A stretch of 64,000 bases of DNA from Zoogloea sp041908905 (GTDB lineage Bacteria > Pseudomonadota > Gammaproteobacteria > Burkholderiales > Rhodocyclaceae): positions 124,001 through 188,000 of the forward strand of contig NZ_JAYREK010000002.1 of NCBI RefSeq assembly GCF_041908905.1, written 5' to 3'. Position 1 is the stretch's first letter. Every line of letters begins with the position of its first letter. The notes beneath the pieces were generated by a model. That model was not told the DNA's origin. It did no database searches and saw only the letters and a list, made by a program, of their open reading frames with translations. The position numbers and the translations under genes were made by a program. This document shows positions 36,037 to 44,331 of the stretch, in pieces.

Positions 36037-37431
36037 TCAGATCACCTTGGAGTAGCGGGTGCGCTCGCGGTCGGCCCGCAGGTACCTGTCGAAGACCATC
36101 GCGATGGCCCGCACCAGCATGCGACCGGCCGGCTTGACGGTGATCCACTGGTCGTCGATGGAGAGCAGGCCGCCCTTCTCCATCTCGCGCAGGTCGGCCA
36201 GCTCGGCGGCGAAGTACGTCTTGAAGTCAATCAGGTGGGCGATCTCGATGGACTCGATGGACAGCTCGAAATGGCACATCAGCGCCTGGATGATCGAGCG
36301 CCGCAGCAGGTCGTCGGCGGTGAGCTCGATGCCGCGCAGCACCGGCAGGCGGCCGGTGTCGAGGATGTCGTAGTACTCGTCGAGGGTCTTGACGTTCTGC
36401 GCGTAGGTCGGGCCGACCTTGCCGATCGCCGACACGCCGAAGGCCATCAGGTCGCACTCCGCGTAGGTGGAGTAGCCCTGGAAGTTGCGGTGCAGGCGGC
36501 CCTGGCGCTGGGCAGTGGCGAGCTCGTCGGTCGGCTTGGCGAAGTGGTCCATGCCGATATACACGTAGCCCGCCTCGGTGAGCCGGCGGATGGCCAGCTG
36601 GAGGATCTGCAGCTTGGTCTCGCCGGAGGGCAGCTGGGCGTCGATGATGCGCCGCTGGGGCTTGAACAGGCTGGGCAGGTGGGCGTAGTTGTAGATCGAC
36701 AGCCGGTCGGGCGACAGCGACAGGATCTGCTCGAGGGTGCGGTTGAAGCTGATGACGTTCTGCTTGGGCAGCCCGTAGATGAGGTCGACGCTCACCGACT
36801 TGAAGCCGTGGGCCCGGGCGGCGTCGATCACGAGGCGGGTTTCCTCCTCGCTCTGGACGCGATTGACGGCCTTCTGCACGTCGGGGTTGAAGTCCTGGAT
36901 GCCGACGCTCATGCGGTTGAAGCCCAGCTCGGCGAGCAGCGCGACGGTGGCCTCATCGACCTTGCGCGGATCGACCTCGATGGAGTACTCGCCATCCGGG
37001 ACCAGCGTGAAGTGCTTGCGGACGATGCCCATCAGCTGGCGCAGCTCGTCGTGGGACAGGAAGGTCGGCGTACCGCCGCCCAGGTGCAGCTGCAGGACTT
37101 CCCGCGGGCCGTCGAGGCAGGCCACCTGGAGATCCACTTCCTTTTCGAGATAAGCCAGGTACTTTGCCGAGCGACCGTGATCCTTGGTGATGATCTTGTT
37201 GCAGGCGCAGTAGTAGCAGATCGTATTGCAGAACGGGATGTGGAAGTATAATGAGAGCGGTTTGCCCACCCCGCCAATGGCCCGCCGGCCCAGCCAGTCG
37301 CACAGGGCGGTCGAGTTGAAGGCCTCGACGAAGCGGTCCGCCGTGGGGTACGAGGTGTACCGCGGGCCATTCACATCAAATTTGCGAATGAGCTCGGGGT
37401 CGAAGATAAGATCGGTGTGAATCGTGTTCAT
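36037..37431 (-). CDS. hemN: Oxygen-independent coproporphyrinogen III dehydrogenase HemN
   Basis: A 464-residue radical SAM enzyme that decarboxylates coproporphyrinogen III to protoporphyrinogen IX without oxygen in haem synthesis. The cluster motif FCNTICYYCACN has C68, C72 and C75 (CX3CX2C) with C77 adjacent, typical of true HemN. SAM-contacting blocks follow: LHLGGGTPTFLS and GFNRMSVGIQDFNPDVQKAVNR. The full length distinguishes it from shorter HemW proteins. The gene diverges from fnr, and an Fnr box lies 54 bp before its start, so anaerobic induction is expected. Confidence 0.97.
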   Translation of the reverse strand: MNTIHTDLIFDPELIRKFDVNGPRYTSYPTADRFVEAFNSTALCDWLGRRAIGGVGKPLSLYFHIPFCNTICYYCACNKIITKDHGRSAKYLAYLEKEVDLQVACLDGPREVLQLHLGGGTPTFLSHDELRQLMGIVRKHFTLVPDGEYSIEVDPRKVDEATVALLAELGFNRMSVGIQDFNPDVQKAVNRVQSEEETRLVIDAARAHGFKSVSVDLIYGLPKQNVISFNRTLEQILSLSPDRLSIYNYAHLPSLFKPQRRIIDAQLPSGETKLQILQLAIRRLTEAGYVYIGMDHFAKPTDELATAQRQGRLHRNFQGYSTYAECDLMAFGVSAIGKVGPTYAQNVKTLDEYYDILDTGRLPVLRGIELTADDLLRRSIIQALMCHFELSIESIEIAHLIDFKTYFAAELADLREMEKGGLLSIDDQWITVKPAGRMLVRAIAMVFDRYLRADRERTRYSKVI

Positions 37432-37484
37432 GGCGGACTTCTTTGGAGTGCGAGAGACGATCGCAGAATCGTACGAAAATCGTA

Positions 37485-37498
37485 TTGATGTGGATCAA
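37485..37498. promoter_or_regulatory. Fnr/Anr box between hemN and fnr
   Basis: TTGATGTGGATCAA matches the consensus TTGAT-N4-ATCAA perfectly. It sits 54 bp upstream of the hemN start codon and 61 bp upstream of the fnr start codon, so it can activate hemN and control fnr itself. Confidence 0.9.
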
Positions 37499-37558
37499 AG
37501 GGCTCCAAAGCTTGTCAAAACCCCCAATCGAGGCCTCATCAGGTAATTGCCCGTGCAG

Positions 37559-38293
37559 ATGAAATCGGTAATCCCGGTCACCCCTCTGGAAATCAAGACC
37601 GCCTGCTCCCAGTGCAACCTGCGCGAGCTGTGCCTGCCCTTCGGCCTCGACCCCAACGAGGTCGACCGGCTCGACGAGCTCGTCGGCAGCCGTCGCAAGA
37701 TCAAGCGGCAGCAGCACCTCTACCGCTCCGGCGACGCCTTCGAGGCGATCTACGCGATCCGCGCCGGCTCCTTCAAGACCGACGTGATCCTCGAGGACGG
37801 CCGCGACCAGGTCACCGGCTTTCAGATGACCGGCGAAGTGCTCGGCCTCGACGGCATCAGCACCGAACACCACTCGTGCAACGCGATCGCCCTCGAAGAC
37901 AGCGAGGTCTGCGTGATTCCCTTCAGCCGGCTCGAGGAGCTGTCCCGGGAGGTCGAGAGCCTGCAGCACCAGTTCCACAAGATCATGAGCCGCGAGATCG
38001 TGCGCGACCACGGCGTGATGATGCTGCTCGGCTCGATGCGCGCCGAGGAGCGGCTGGCGGCCTTCCTGCTCAACATGTCCCAGCGCTTCACCGCGCGGGG
38101 TTTCTCGCCCTCCGAGTTCCACCTGCGCATGACCCGCGACGAGATCGGCTCCTACCTCGGGCTGAAGCTCGAGACGGTGTCCCGCGCCTTCTCGCGCTTC
38201 CAGGAAGACGGCCTGGTGGCCGTCCAGCAGAAGCACATCCGCATCCTCGACACCCCGGGCCTGAAGCGCCTGCTCAACCACCACGCGGCCTGA
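37559..38293 (+). CDS. fnr: Fnr-family oxygen-sensing transcriptional regulator
   Basis: A 244-residue CRP/FNR regulator. The [4Fe-4S] ligands are present: an N-terminal CX2CX5C (C16, C19, C25) and the central C107 (HHSCNAIAL). The effector domain ends in a helix-turn-helix with EIGSYLGLKLETVSRAFSRFQ, whose E-x-x-SR pattern recognises TTGAT half-sites. Oxygen destroys the cluster, so the protein is active only at low oxygen. The start is uncertain: AGG lies 14 bases before this ATG and nine before an in-frame GTG at 37553. It diverges from hemN around the Fnr box. Confidence 0.95.
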   Translation: MKSVIPVTPLEIKTACSQCNLRELCLPFGLDPNEVDRLDELVGSRRKIKRQQHLYRSGDAFEAIYAIRAGSFKTDVILEDGRDQVTGFQMTGEVLGLDGISTEHHSCNAIALEDSEVCVIPFSRLEELSREVESLQHQFHKIMSREIVRDHGVMMLLGSMRAEERLAAFLLNMSQRFTARGFSPSEFHLRMTRDEIGSYLGLKLETVSRAFSRFQEDGLVAVQQKHIRILDTPGLKRLLNHHAA

Positions 38294-38320
38294 GCCCCGG
38301 CAGCCCGGGCCGCCGCGAGC

Positions 38321-38707
38321 TTACAGCCAGGCCAGCCAGCCGGCGGGGTTCTTGCTGAGGGCCACCGAGACGATCCACGAAAACGTGGCCAGCGCGGCCA
38401 CGAACGCGCCGGCCCGCAAGGCCATGGCGCGGCCCGGCTTGAGGGCCACCATGCCCAGGCCGATGTAGGCCAGCAGGCCGACGATCTTGGCGGTCAGCCA
38501 GCCATGCACGAAGGGGTACTGGCCCGCCATCCAGGCCAGCGCGATCGCCGACAGCAGCAGGCATGAATCGACCACGTGGGGCAGCACCCGGGTCAGGCGC
38601 GCCCGGGCCAGCGGCGAGCCGGCCAGCGCCCAGGCGCCACGCAAGGCGAAGCCCGCGCCGCTCAGCACGACGCAGGTGATGTGGAAATGCTTGAGAGCCA
38701 GGTACAT
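38321..38707 (-). CDS. SirB2 family membrane protein
   Basis: A 128-residue protein with four membrane helices. The first block KHFHITCVVLSGAGFALRG and HVVDSCLLLSAIALAWMAGQYPF are typical of SirB2, an inner-membrane family of unknown function named after a Salmonella invasion regulator locus. Histidines in TM1 and TM2 hint at haem or metal binding but this is not proven. It lies downstream of the diiron protein gene on the same strand (78 bp gap), so a link to that operon is possible. Confidence 0.87.
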   Translation of the reverse strand: MYLALKHFHITCVVLSGAGFALRGAWALAGSPLARARLTRVLPHVVDSCLLLSAIALAWMAGQYPFVHGWLTAKIVGLLAYIGLGMVALKPGRAMALRAGAFVAALATFSWIVSVALSKNPAGWLAWL

Positions 38708-38785
38708 GTCACCTCGCGAACACGGTTGTGTCGCGCCCGTGGCAACCCGGCCGGTGGCAGGCCCTGCGGGCGCAGGGCCCCTACT

Positions 38786-39526
38786 TTAGCCGCGCAGCAC
38801 GCCGACTTCCAGCGCCGCGAACCAGTTGATGAAGCGCTGCACGTCGGCGCCCTGGTAGATGGCCCCGTGCTGGGGCACCAGCATGTCGATCTCCAGCCGC
38901 GAGACCCGCTCGCACCAGTCGCGCTTGGCCCGGTCGGAGCCCATCCAGCGCTTGTGGAAGCCCTCGGCGTGGCGGATGTGGCGGTTGAAGTCCTCCACGT
39001 ACAGGCCACCCTGATCGGGAGGTAGCAGGGCCGCGCCCACGTCGCCGGAGAACAGGATCTTCGCCTTCGGATCGTAGAGGTGATGGTTGCCCGACGAATG
39101 CAGGTAATGGGCCGGGATGGCCTGCAGCTCGAGGCCGCCGAGGCGGATCGTCATGCCCGGATCGGGGATCGGCACGAAGGTCGAGTCGGAGCCGCCGAAG
39201 TGGGGCAGGAAGGACTGCCACAGCCAGCTCGTGTAGCACTTGAGGTCGGGCTTGAACTCCAGCCACAGGGCCAGCGACGAGATGATGTCCGGATCCTGGT
39301 GGGAAGCGAAGATGCCCGCCAGCTTGGTCGGGTCGCACTCGGCCGACAGGGCCGAGAACACCGCCGGGAAGATCTCGATCCCGCCCGGGTCGCACAGCAG
39401 GGCCTGCTCGCCATCCATCACCACGTATTCGTTGGTGTCGATGAGGTAGCCGGGCTTGGTGGGGTCGCGGGCGATGGCCAGCCAGCGATGGTCGTCGTTC
39501 TGGTAGATACAGTGGGCCTGCTTCAT
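38786..39526 (-). CDS. Diiron oxygen-binding metallo-beta-lactamase-fold protein (ODP-like)
   Basis: A 246-residue soluble protein with the metallo-beta-lactamase fold of flavodiiron proteins but no flavodoxin domain. The metal set can be traced: H76, D78 and D80 in SHQDPD, H143 in AHYLHSSGN, D162 in FSGDVG and H220 in PQHGAIY. The usual H-x-E-x-D-H has become H-x-D-x-D-I, a change also seen in ODP proteins, diiron oxygen sensors described from Treponema denticola chemotaxis. Without its own flavin it is unlikely to be an efficient oxygen reductase. It follows a chemoreceptor-like gene by 5 bp, so a sensor role in one complex is plausible. Family assignment is from motif knowledge. Confidence 0.82.
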   Translation of the reverse strand: MKQAHCIYQNDDHRWLAIARDPTKPGYLIDTNEYVVMDGEQALLCDPGGIEIFPAVFSALSAECDPTKLAGIFASHQDPDIISSLALWLEFKPDLKCYTSWLWQSFLPHFGGSDSTFVPIPDPGMTIRLGGLELQAIPAHYLHSSGNHHLYDPKAKILFSGDVGAALLPPDQGGLYVEDFNRHIRHAEGFHKRWMGSDRAKRDWCERVSRLEIDMLVPQHGAIYQGADVQRFINWFAALEVGVLRG

Positions 39527-39531
39527 GGGTT

Positions 39532-40152
39532 TCAGTCCTTAACGAGGCGTTCCTTGCCGAGCACTTCGAGGGACCGCTTGATCTGGGCGATCACCTCTGC
39601 AAAATCCGTGGAAACCTGCATCAGCGCGGCGCTGAAGTTGCCCCCATAAGCGGCCTCGATCTTGGCCGAGCGGGCCAGCACGCCGCCCAGCTCGACCAGC
39701 TGCTGGGTTTCCTCCACCGCGGCCCGCAGGCGCAGGTCGAGGGCGCGCAGGCGTGCCTGCTGATCGGCGAGGCGCCGGGCACCGCGCTGGCGGGCCTCCC
39801 GCACGCCGGGCACCCCGTCGCCGCTGAGGCGGATCGCCTGCAGCAGGATCGCCGAGTTGCGCTGCTGCTGGACCACGCCGGTGACGCTGCCCACCGACCC
39901 CGAGGTCATGTCGCGCAGGGAAGCCATGTGGCGGGTGAGGTCCTGGGCGAAGCGCCGCAGCTCGTTGGAGAGCACACCGAAGCCCAGCGCCGCGTTGCCG
40001 GCCCGCTTGGCCAGGAAGATCGCGTTGAGGGCCATCAGGTTGATCCGGAACGCCGTCGCGACGATGGACTTGATCTCTTCGTTGACCCGCACGATGCAGG
40101 TCAGCTCGCTCCCGCTGCGGGACGGTTTTTGCAGTTTTTCAGGCGCGTTCAT
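39532..40152 (-). CDS. Degenerate soluble chemoreceptor-like protein
   Basis: A 206-residue, apparently all-helical cytosolic protein with no membrane segment or sensor domain. Residues 35-70 (FRINLMALNAIFLAKRAG, then GFGVLSNELRRFAQDL) clearly echo the chemoreceptor hairpin tip (xxNLLALNAAIEAARAGExGRGFAVVAxEVRxLA), but the AIEAARAGE core has become AIFLAKRAGN, so contacts with CheA/CheW would be changed. The rest is two long helices (100-206). The diiron protein gene begins 5 bp downstream, indicating one operon. I infer that the pair is an oxygen or redox signalling module; the output is unknown and no che genes are in the window. Confidence 0.72.
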   Translation of the reverse strand: MNAPEKLQKPSRSGSELTCIVRVNEEIKSIVATAFRINLMALNAIFLAKRAGNAALGFGVLSNELRRFAQDLTRHMASLRDMTSGSVGSVTGVVQQQRNSAILLQAIRLSGDGVPGVREARQRGARRLADQQARLRALDLRLRAAVEETQQLVELGGVLARSAKIEAAYGGNFSAALMQVSTDFAEVIAQIKRSLEVLGKERLVKD

Positions 40153-40298
40153 GCCGGGCTCACGGCGGCCTCAGGCCGCATTGGGGGATCGGATGCACGG
40201 CTGCAGCCCCGCCGCAAAGGGGCGGACAGGCCAGCCGCTGCCTGGGATTAACGGCGGCGGCCGGCGGGGCTTGAGGCCCGTCGTGACGGGCCCCGGCC

Positions 40299-42374
40299 TC
40301 AGGCGCTGCGCGGCGGCATGAAGAAATCCCGCGGCCGGCTGGTGAGGCGGTGCCACAGGCGGCGGCGCAGCTCGCGCAGGTCGCTGCGGGGCAGGTCGTA
40401 GGCGCGCACCGCCGTCATCAGCGACAGCGCGAAGCTGACCCCCAGGTTGAGCACGAACATCACCCCCACCCCGGCCACCGCCAGCCCGAGCAGGCCGCTG
40501 CCGACCCACTCCACATCAAGGGACGAGGTGGCGAGGCTGAGGATGCCCGAGTTGAGCGTCACGTGGCGGACATCCAGCGGCAACCCGAAGAACTTGCCGA
40601 GCACCGGCGTCATGCCCAGCATCAGGCCCAGGGAGATGTTGGTGGCCCAGCCCGACATGTTGCGCGACACCACGCCGGCCAGCCGGATCAGGCGCAGCCG
40701 GCCGAAGCGGTTGCCGAGCCGGTGCTCGGCGATCGCCTGGGGCAGCCGGTGATAGACCGCCCAGTTGTCCACCCAGCCGCCCACCAGGGCCGCCAGATAG
40801 AGGATCACGCCGGTCAGCGCGGCGTAGAACACCGTGCCGCTGTCCACCGGGCTGAGGGAATGGAAGACGTAGCTCGCCTCCGCCCGGCTGAGGAAGGAGT
40901 GGCCGGTCATGAAGCGCCACAGGGCATCGAAGGCATAGGCGCCGACGGCGACCACCACCACGTTGGCGATGGTCGCCGCGAGCTGGGAGCGGCAGATGCA
41001 CGCCGCGTAATCGACGATCACCTCCAGGCGCTCGGCACCCTTGCGGTCGCGGATGATCGCCGCGAAGGCCGCGGCCGTCATCGCCGGCTGCTTGGTGGCG
41101 AGGATCAACCCGAAGGCCTGCAGCAGCAGGAAGCTCAGCGCGTAGTTGAGGCCCGAGAAGAAGCCCTCGATGAAGAGCGCCAGCCCGAGGCCGGTGATCG
41201 CCATCTTCATCGCCGCGGTGCCCACCGTGAGCACCCCGCCCCCGGCGGCGGCGACCCAGATGTGGCGGTAGTCGGCGGGGGATTCGGCGATGTAATGCTC
41301 GCCGGTGCGGCCGGCCCGGTCGACGATGCGCCGCTGCAGGCGCTGCAGGTTGCTGCGCACCAGATGGGAGAGGCCGTTGCTCTCGTGGGCCGCTTCGGCC
41401 AGCTGCCGCAGCAGCGCCAGCAAGGGCCCCGGCGTCCGCGGCCCGGCCGCCATCACCGCGACGATGGCCTCCATGCGCGACAGGCAGCGGTCGAGCACGT
41501 CGAGCCCATACACGATGTCCACGCTGATGCCCTCGGATTCGAGCCGCTGGGAGATCACCCGCATCTCCTCGCGGCAGGCGGCCAGGTCGGCCTCCCAGGC
41601 TTCGAGGAGCGGGCCGGCGACGCGCTGCTGCTCCCAGGCGCACAGCAGGTTCTCGCCGCTGTCGGCGAGGCACCGGAACGGCGAACGGGCCACCGGCCGC
41701 GGCGCGCTGCGGGTGCGCAGCTTGAGGGACAGGCCCTGCCCCTGGACGCGGGCCAGCAGCAGGCGGAAGCCGTCGGCCATCCCGCGGCACAGGGCGGCGC
41801 TCATGTCGGGCGCGTCGGCCGGGAAGAGGATGTCGAGCAGGCGCTGGAAAGTGGACGGCTGCAGGCCGCGCAGCAACGTCAGGTCGCGGTCGCGCCGGAA
41901 GCTCCGCCCCATCAGGTGGGCGAGGTCGTGGTCGTCCCGGGGCGACGGGATCAGCTTGCCGGTCAGGCGGTCGCCGAACTCGGACAGGAAGCCCCGGTCG
42001 CTCGGGATGCCCACCTCGCCGAACAGGTTGGCTCCGTCGGTCTCGTCGAGGATGGCCCGGAGCGCGTCGCGCAACTCGGCGGCGAGGGCGGGATTGGCCG
42101 CCAGCACGTCCATCAGCACGGCAAAACGCTGGGTCGCCGAGCCATGCACGTCGGCGGCATCAATATAAACGTCGCTCCACAGCGCGCCCGCCGACAGCCA
42201 GCGCATCAGGGCCAGCCAGGCATCGAGCCGGTCGGGGAGATCGGCGGCGGCGGTGAGATTGCACAGGTGGCGGGCCAGCCTGGGCAGCTCGCGCTGGCCC
42301 TGGCGCTGGGGCGGAAGAGCCGCGTGGATCGCGGCGAGGACATCACGGGGAGAAAGGATTGGCTTGTTCGGCAT
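40299..42374 (-). CDS. PF10136 'site-specific recombinase' family membrane protein
   Basis: A 691-residue protein. The N-terminal 350 residues are soluble and helical; the C-terminal half contains about six hydrophobic helices (GGGVLTVGTAAMKMAITGLGLALFIEGFFSGLNYALSFLLLQAFGLI, then AATIANVVVVAVGAYAFDALW, and others). This matches the family labelled 'site-specific recombinase' after a gonococcal gene, but there is no tyrosine or serine recombinase active site, and the layout is that of an inner-membrane protein. The function should be treated as unknown. It stands alone, divergent from the PEP-CTERM gene. Confidence 0.85.
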   Translation of the reverse strand: MPNKPILSPRDVLAAIHAALPPQRQGQRELPRLARHLCNLTAAADLPDRLDAWLALMRWLSAGALWSDVYIDAADVHGSATQRFAVLMDVLAANPALAAELRDALRAILDETDGANLFGEVGIPSDRGFLSEFGDRLTGKLIPSPRDDHDLAHLMGRSFRRDRDLTLLRGLQPSTFQRLLDILFPADAPDMSAALCRGMADGFRLLLARVQGQGLSLKLRTRSAPRPVARSPFRCLADSGENLLCAWEQQRVAGPLLEAWEADLAACREEMRVISQRLESEGISVDIVYGLDVLDRCLSRMEAIVAVMAAGPRTPGPLLALLRQLAEAAHESNGLSHLVRSNLQRLQRRIVDRAGRTGEHYIAESPADYRHIWVAAAGGGVLTVGTAAMKMAITGLGLALFIEGFFSGLNYALSFLLLQAFGLILATKQPAMTAAAFAAIIRDRKGAERLEVIVDYAACICRSQLAATIANVVVVAVGAYAFDALWRFMTGHSFLSRAEASYVFHSLSPVDSGTVFYAALTGVILYLAALVGGWVDNWAVYHRLPQAIAEHRLGNRFGRLRLIRLAGVVSRNMSGWATNISLGLMLGMTPVLGKFFGLPLDVRHVTLNSGILSLATSSLDVEWVGSGLLGLAVAGVGVMFVLNLGVSFALSLMTAVRAYDLPRSDLRELRRRLWHRLTSRPRDFFMPPRSA

Positions 42375-42530
42375 GGCTCAAGTATGCACAAATCTTGTTG
42401 CCCATGCAGTCTTCGGCGGACGTCATATCCCTCCGCAGGCGGGCAAAATGTGTCGGATTTTTTTACAATCTGCCCGACCAAGCGTGACAAGGATCACGGC
42501 AAGCCGTTGTTGCCAAAAGAATACCCAAAA
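42375..42530. other. Divergent upstream region with a possible activator site
   Basis: The stretch between the PF10136 gene and the sigma-54 promoter. At 42451-42478 TGTCGG and CCGACCA flank an AT-rich core of T-run and TACAATCTG, an interrupted inverted repeat about 80 bp upstream of the promoter. That is where an enhancer-binding protein for sigma-54 would bind. Assignment is inference. Confidence 0.4.
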
Positions 42531-42547
42531 TTGGCACAAGGTTTGCT
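42531..42547 (+). promoter_or_regulatory. Sigma-54 (RpoN) -24/-12 promoter of the PEP-CTERM gene
   Basis: TTGGCACAAGGTTTGCT matches the RpoN consensus YTGGCACGRNNNTTGCW at all but one of the defined positions, and the invariant GG (42533) and GC (42545) are 12 bp apart. Transcription would begin near 42558, about 80 bp before the ATG. PEP-CTERM genes of floc-forming betaproteobacteria are known to be RpoN/PrsR-controlled. Confidence 0.85.
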
Positions 42548-42638
42548 AAATCGGCTCCAACGCTACGGCACGCCACTCTCCCGGCCAGCCATCCGGGGGG
42601 CCCGGCCCCAACCAACCAGAATGCAAAGGGGTATTTTG

Positions 42639-43334
42639 ATGTTCAGATCCATCCGCCTTACTCAGATCGCCGCCATGCTCGCCGCCCTCGGCAGCCTCGC
42701 CGTCGCGCCCCAGGCCTCGGCCGGCAGCATCCTGGGCGCGGTGGGCGCATCCATCAACAGCGGCGGCCCGGGCTTCGGCTCGATCAACGACACCTTCAAC
42801 CAGGCCGGCCTGCGGACGACCTACATCAGCGGCGTCACCGACTTCGACAGCTACATCGCCAGCCAGCCCAGCCACAGCTACGACTTCTGGGGCAACGAGT
42901 GGTACGGCATCCCGAGCGGCGCCTCCGCCAGCGTGACCTACGATCTCGGCGCGGTCCACACCGTGAACGCCTTCGCCCTCTGGAACGAGGACATCTTCGG
43001 GCTCGGCCGCTTCAACCTCCTCTACTCCGGCGACGGCAAGCAATTCACCGCGCTGCTGACCAACGTCACCCCCCACGTCAATCCCGACGAAGTCGACTAC
43101 GGCCCCGAGTCCTTCACCTTCGGTGCAGTCTCCGCACGCTACTTCCGCGTCGAGGCGCCGAACTGCCCGCTGCGCGGCGACCCCTACTACGACAGCACCT
43201 GCGCCATCGGCGAAGTCGCCTGGCGCGAAGCCGCCGCGGCCCCCCAGGCGCCGCTGCCCGAGCCCGGGTCGCTGGCCCTCGTGAGCCTGGCACTGACCGG
43301 CCTGTCCTGCCTCAACCGGCGCCGCGGGCGCTGA
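42639..43334 (+). CDS. PEP-CTERM sorting protein with a discoidin-like domain
   Basis: A 231-residue exported protein. Signal peptide 1-28 (ends ASA); middle region YDLGAVHTVNAFALWNEDIFGLGRFNLLYSGDGKQF and SARYFRVEA resembles an F5/8 type C (galactose-binding) jelly roll; C176 and C188 may pair. The C terminus is a PEP-CTERM tripartite signal: LPEPG (206-210), a hydrophobic helix (SLALVSLALTGLSCL) and NRRRGR. Such proteins are cut and released by exosortase EpsH/XrtA and are associated with extracellular polymer and flocs. ATG 42639 follows AGGGG; an in-frame ATG at 42621 is less likely. Expression appears RpoN-dependent. Exosortase genes are not here. Confidence 0.9.
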   Translation: MFRSIRLTQIAAMLAALGSLAVAPQASAGSILGAVGASINSGGPGFGSINDTFNQAGLRTTYISGVTDFDSYIASQPSHSYDFWGNEWYGIPSGASASVTYDLGAVHTVNAFALWNEDIFGLGRFNLLYSGDGKQFTALLTNVTPHVNPDEVDYGPESFTFGAVSARYFRVEAPNCPLRGDPYYDSTCAIGEVAWREAAAAPQAPLPEPGSLALVSLALTGLSCLNRRRGR

Positions 43335-43431
43335 GCGCAGGCGGCGCGGGCGGCCCGGCCGCCCGCCCGTCGCGTACAAACAGGTATCCGGCCGGGCGCA
43401 GGGCGGCGCCGGCGGGTTACCATGCGGCACC

Positions 43432-44166
43432 ATGCTGCCCATCATCTACCAGGACGATCACGTCGTCGCGATCCACAAGCCCTCGGGCCTGCTCGTGCAC
43501 CGCAGCGAGCTCGACCGCCACGAGACGCGCTTCGCCGTCCAGATGCTGCGCGACCAGCTCGGTCGCCACGTCCATCCCGCCCACCGCCTCGACCGGGGCA
43601 CCTCCGGCGTGCTGGTATTCGCCCTCAACAAGGACACCGCCCGGGCCCTGGGCGGGCAGTTCGAGCGCCAGGAGGTCGTCAAGACCTACCTCGCCGTGGT
43701 GCGCGGCCACCCGCCCGAAGCCGGCCGCATCGACCACGCCCTGAGCCGCCGGCGCGACGACGCCGAATGGGTCGGCGAACGGAGCGCCGACGAGGCCCAG
43801 CCCGCCGTCACCGACTTCCGCCGCCTCGCCACCTGCGAGCTGCCCCACCAGGTGGACCGCTACCCGACCAGCCGCTACGCCCTGGTCGAACTCACGCCCC
43901 ACACCGGCCGGCGCCACCAGCTGCGCCGCCACCTCAAGCACCTCACCCACCCCATCATCGGCGACGCCACCTTCGGCAAGGGCCGCCACAACCGCCTGTT
44001 CCAGCAGCTCTTCGGTTGCCACCGGATGCTGCTGGCGTGCACGCGGATGCAGCTCCGCCACCCCGTGGGCGGCCAGCGCCTCGACCTGCGCGCCCCGCCC
44101 GACGGCGAGTTCGCCGTGGTCCTCGCCGCCCTCGGATGGAAGGAGCAGGAAACCGGCAATGCTTGA
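43432..44166 (+). CDS. truC: tRNA pseudouridine(65) synthase TruC
   Basis: A 244-residue RluA-family enzyme. The catalytic aspartate is D54 in HRLDRGTSGVL, the same number as in E. coli TruC; the later blocks VELTPHTGRRHQLRRHLKHLTHPIIGD and GCHRMLLACT are TruC-like. It isomerises U65 in certain tRNAs. No S4 domain precedes the catalytic domain, as expected for TruC. It is a single-gene unit between the PEP-CTERM gene and the T2SS operon. Confidence 0.9.
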   Translation: MLPIIYQDDHVVAIHKPSGLLVHRSELDRHETRFAVQMLRDQLGRHVHPAHRLDRGTSGVLVFALNKDTARALGGQFERQEVVKTYLAVVRGHPPEAGRIDHALSRRRDDAEWVGERSADEAQPAVTDFRRLATCELPHQVDRYPTSRYALVELTPHTGRRHQLRRHLKHLTHPIIGDATFGKGRHNRLFQQLFGCHRMLLACTRMQLRHPVGGQRLDLRAPPDGEFAVVLAALGWKEQETGNA

Positions 44167-44331
44167 TGGGGTGACCCCGCCGCCGACACCCGCCGGAAGG
44201 CCGCCACCCGCAACACAAAGCGCAGCCGGCCCAAGGCCTCGCTACCAACGCCTGCCCCCACGGACTGCCCCCCCACTTTCACCTGCAACACAGCCCGGCT
44301 AACATAGACGGCCCTTTGCGCCGCCAACCCG

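Noticed and set aside
40299..42374. Mobile element encoded by the 'site-specific recombinase' gene
   Set aside because: No recombinase active site, no flanking repeats, and the C-terminal half is a membrane domain.
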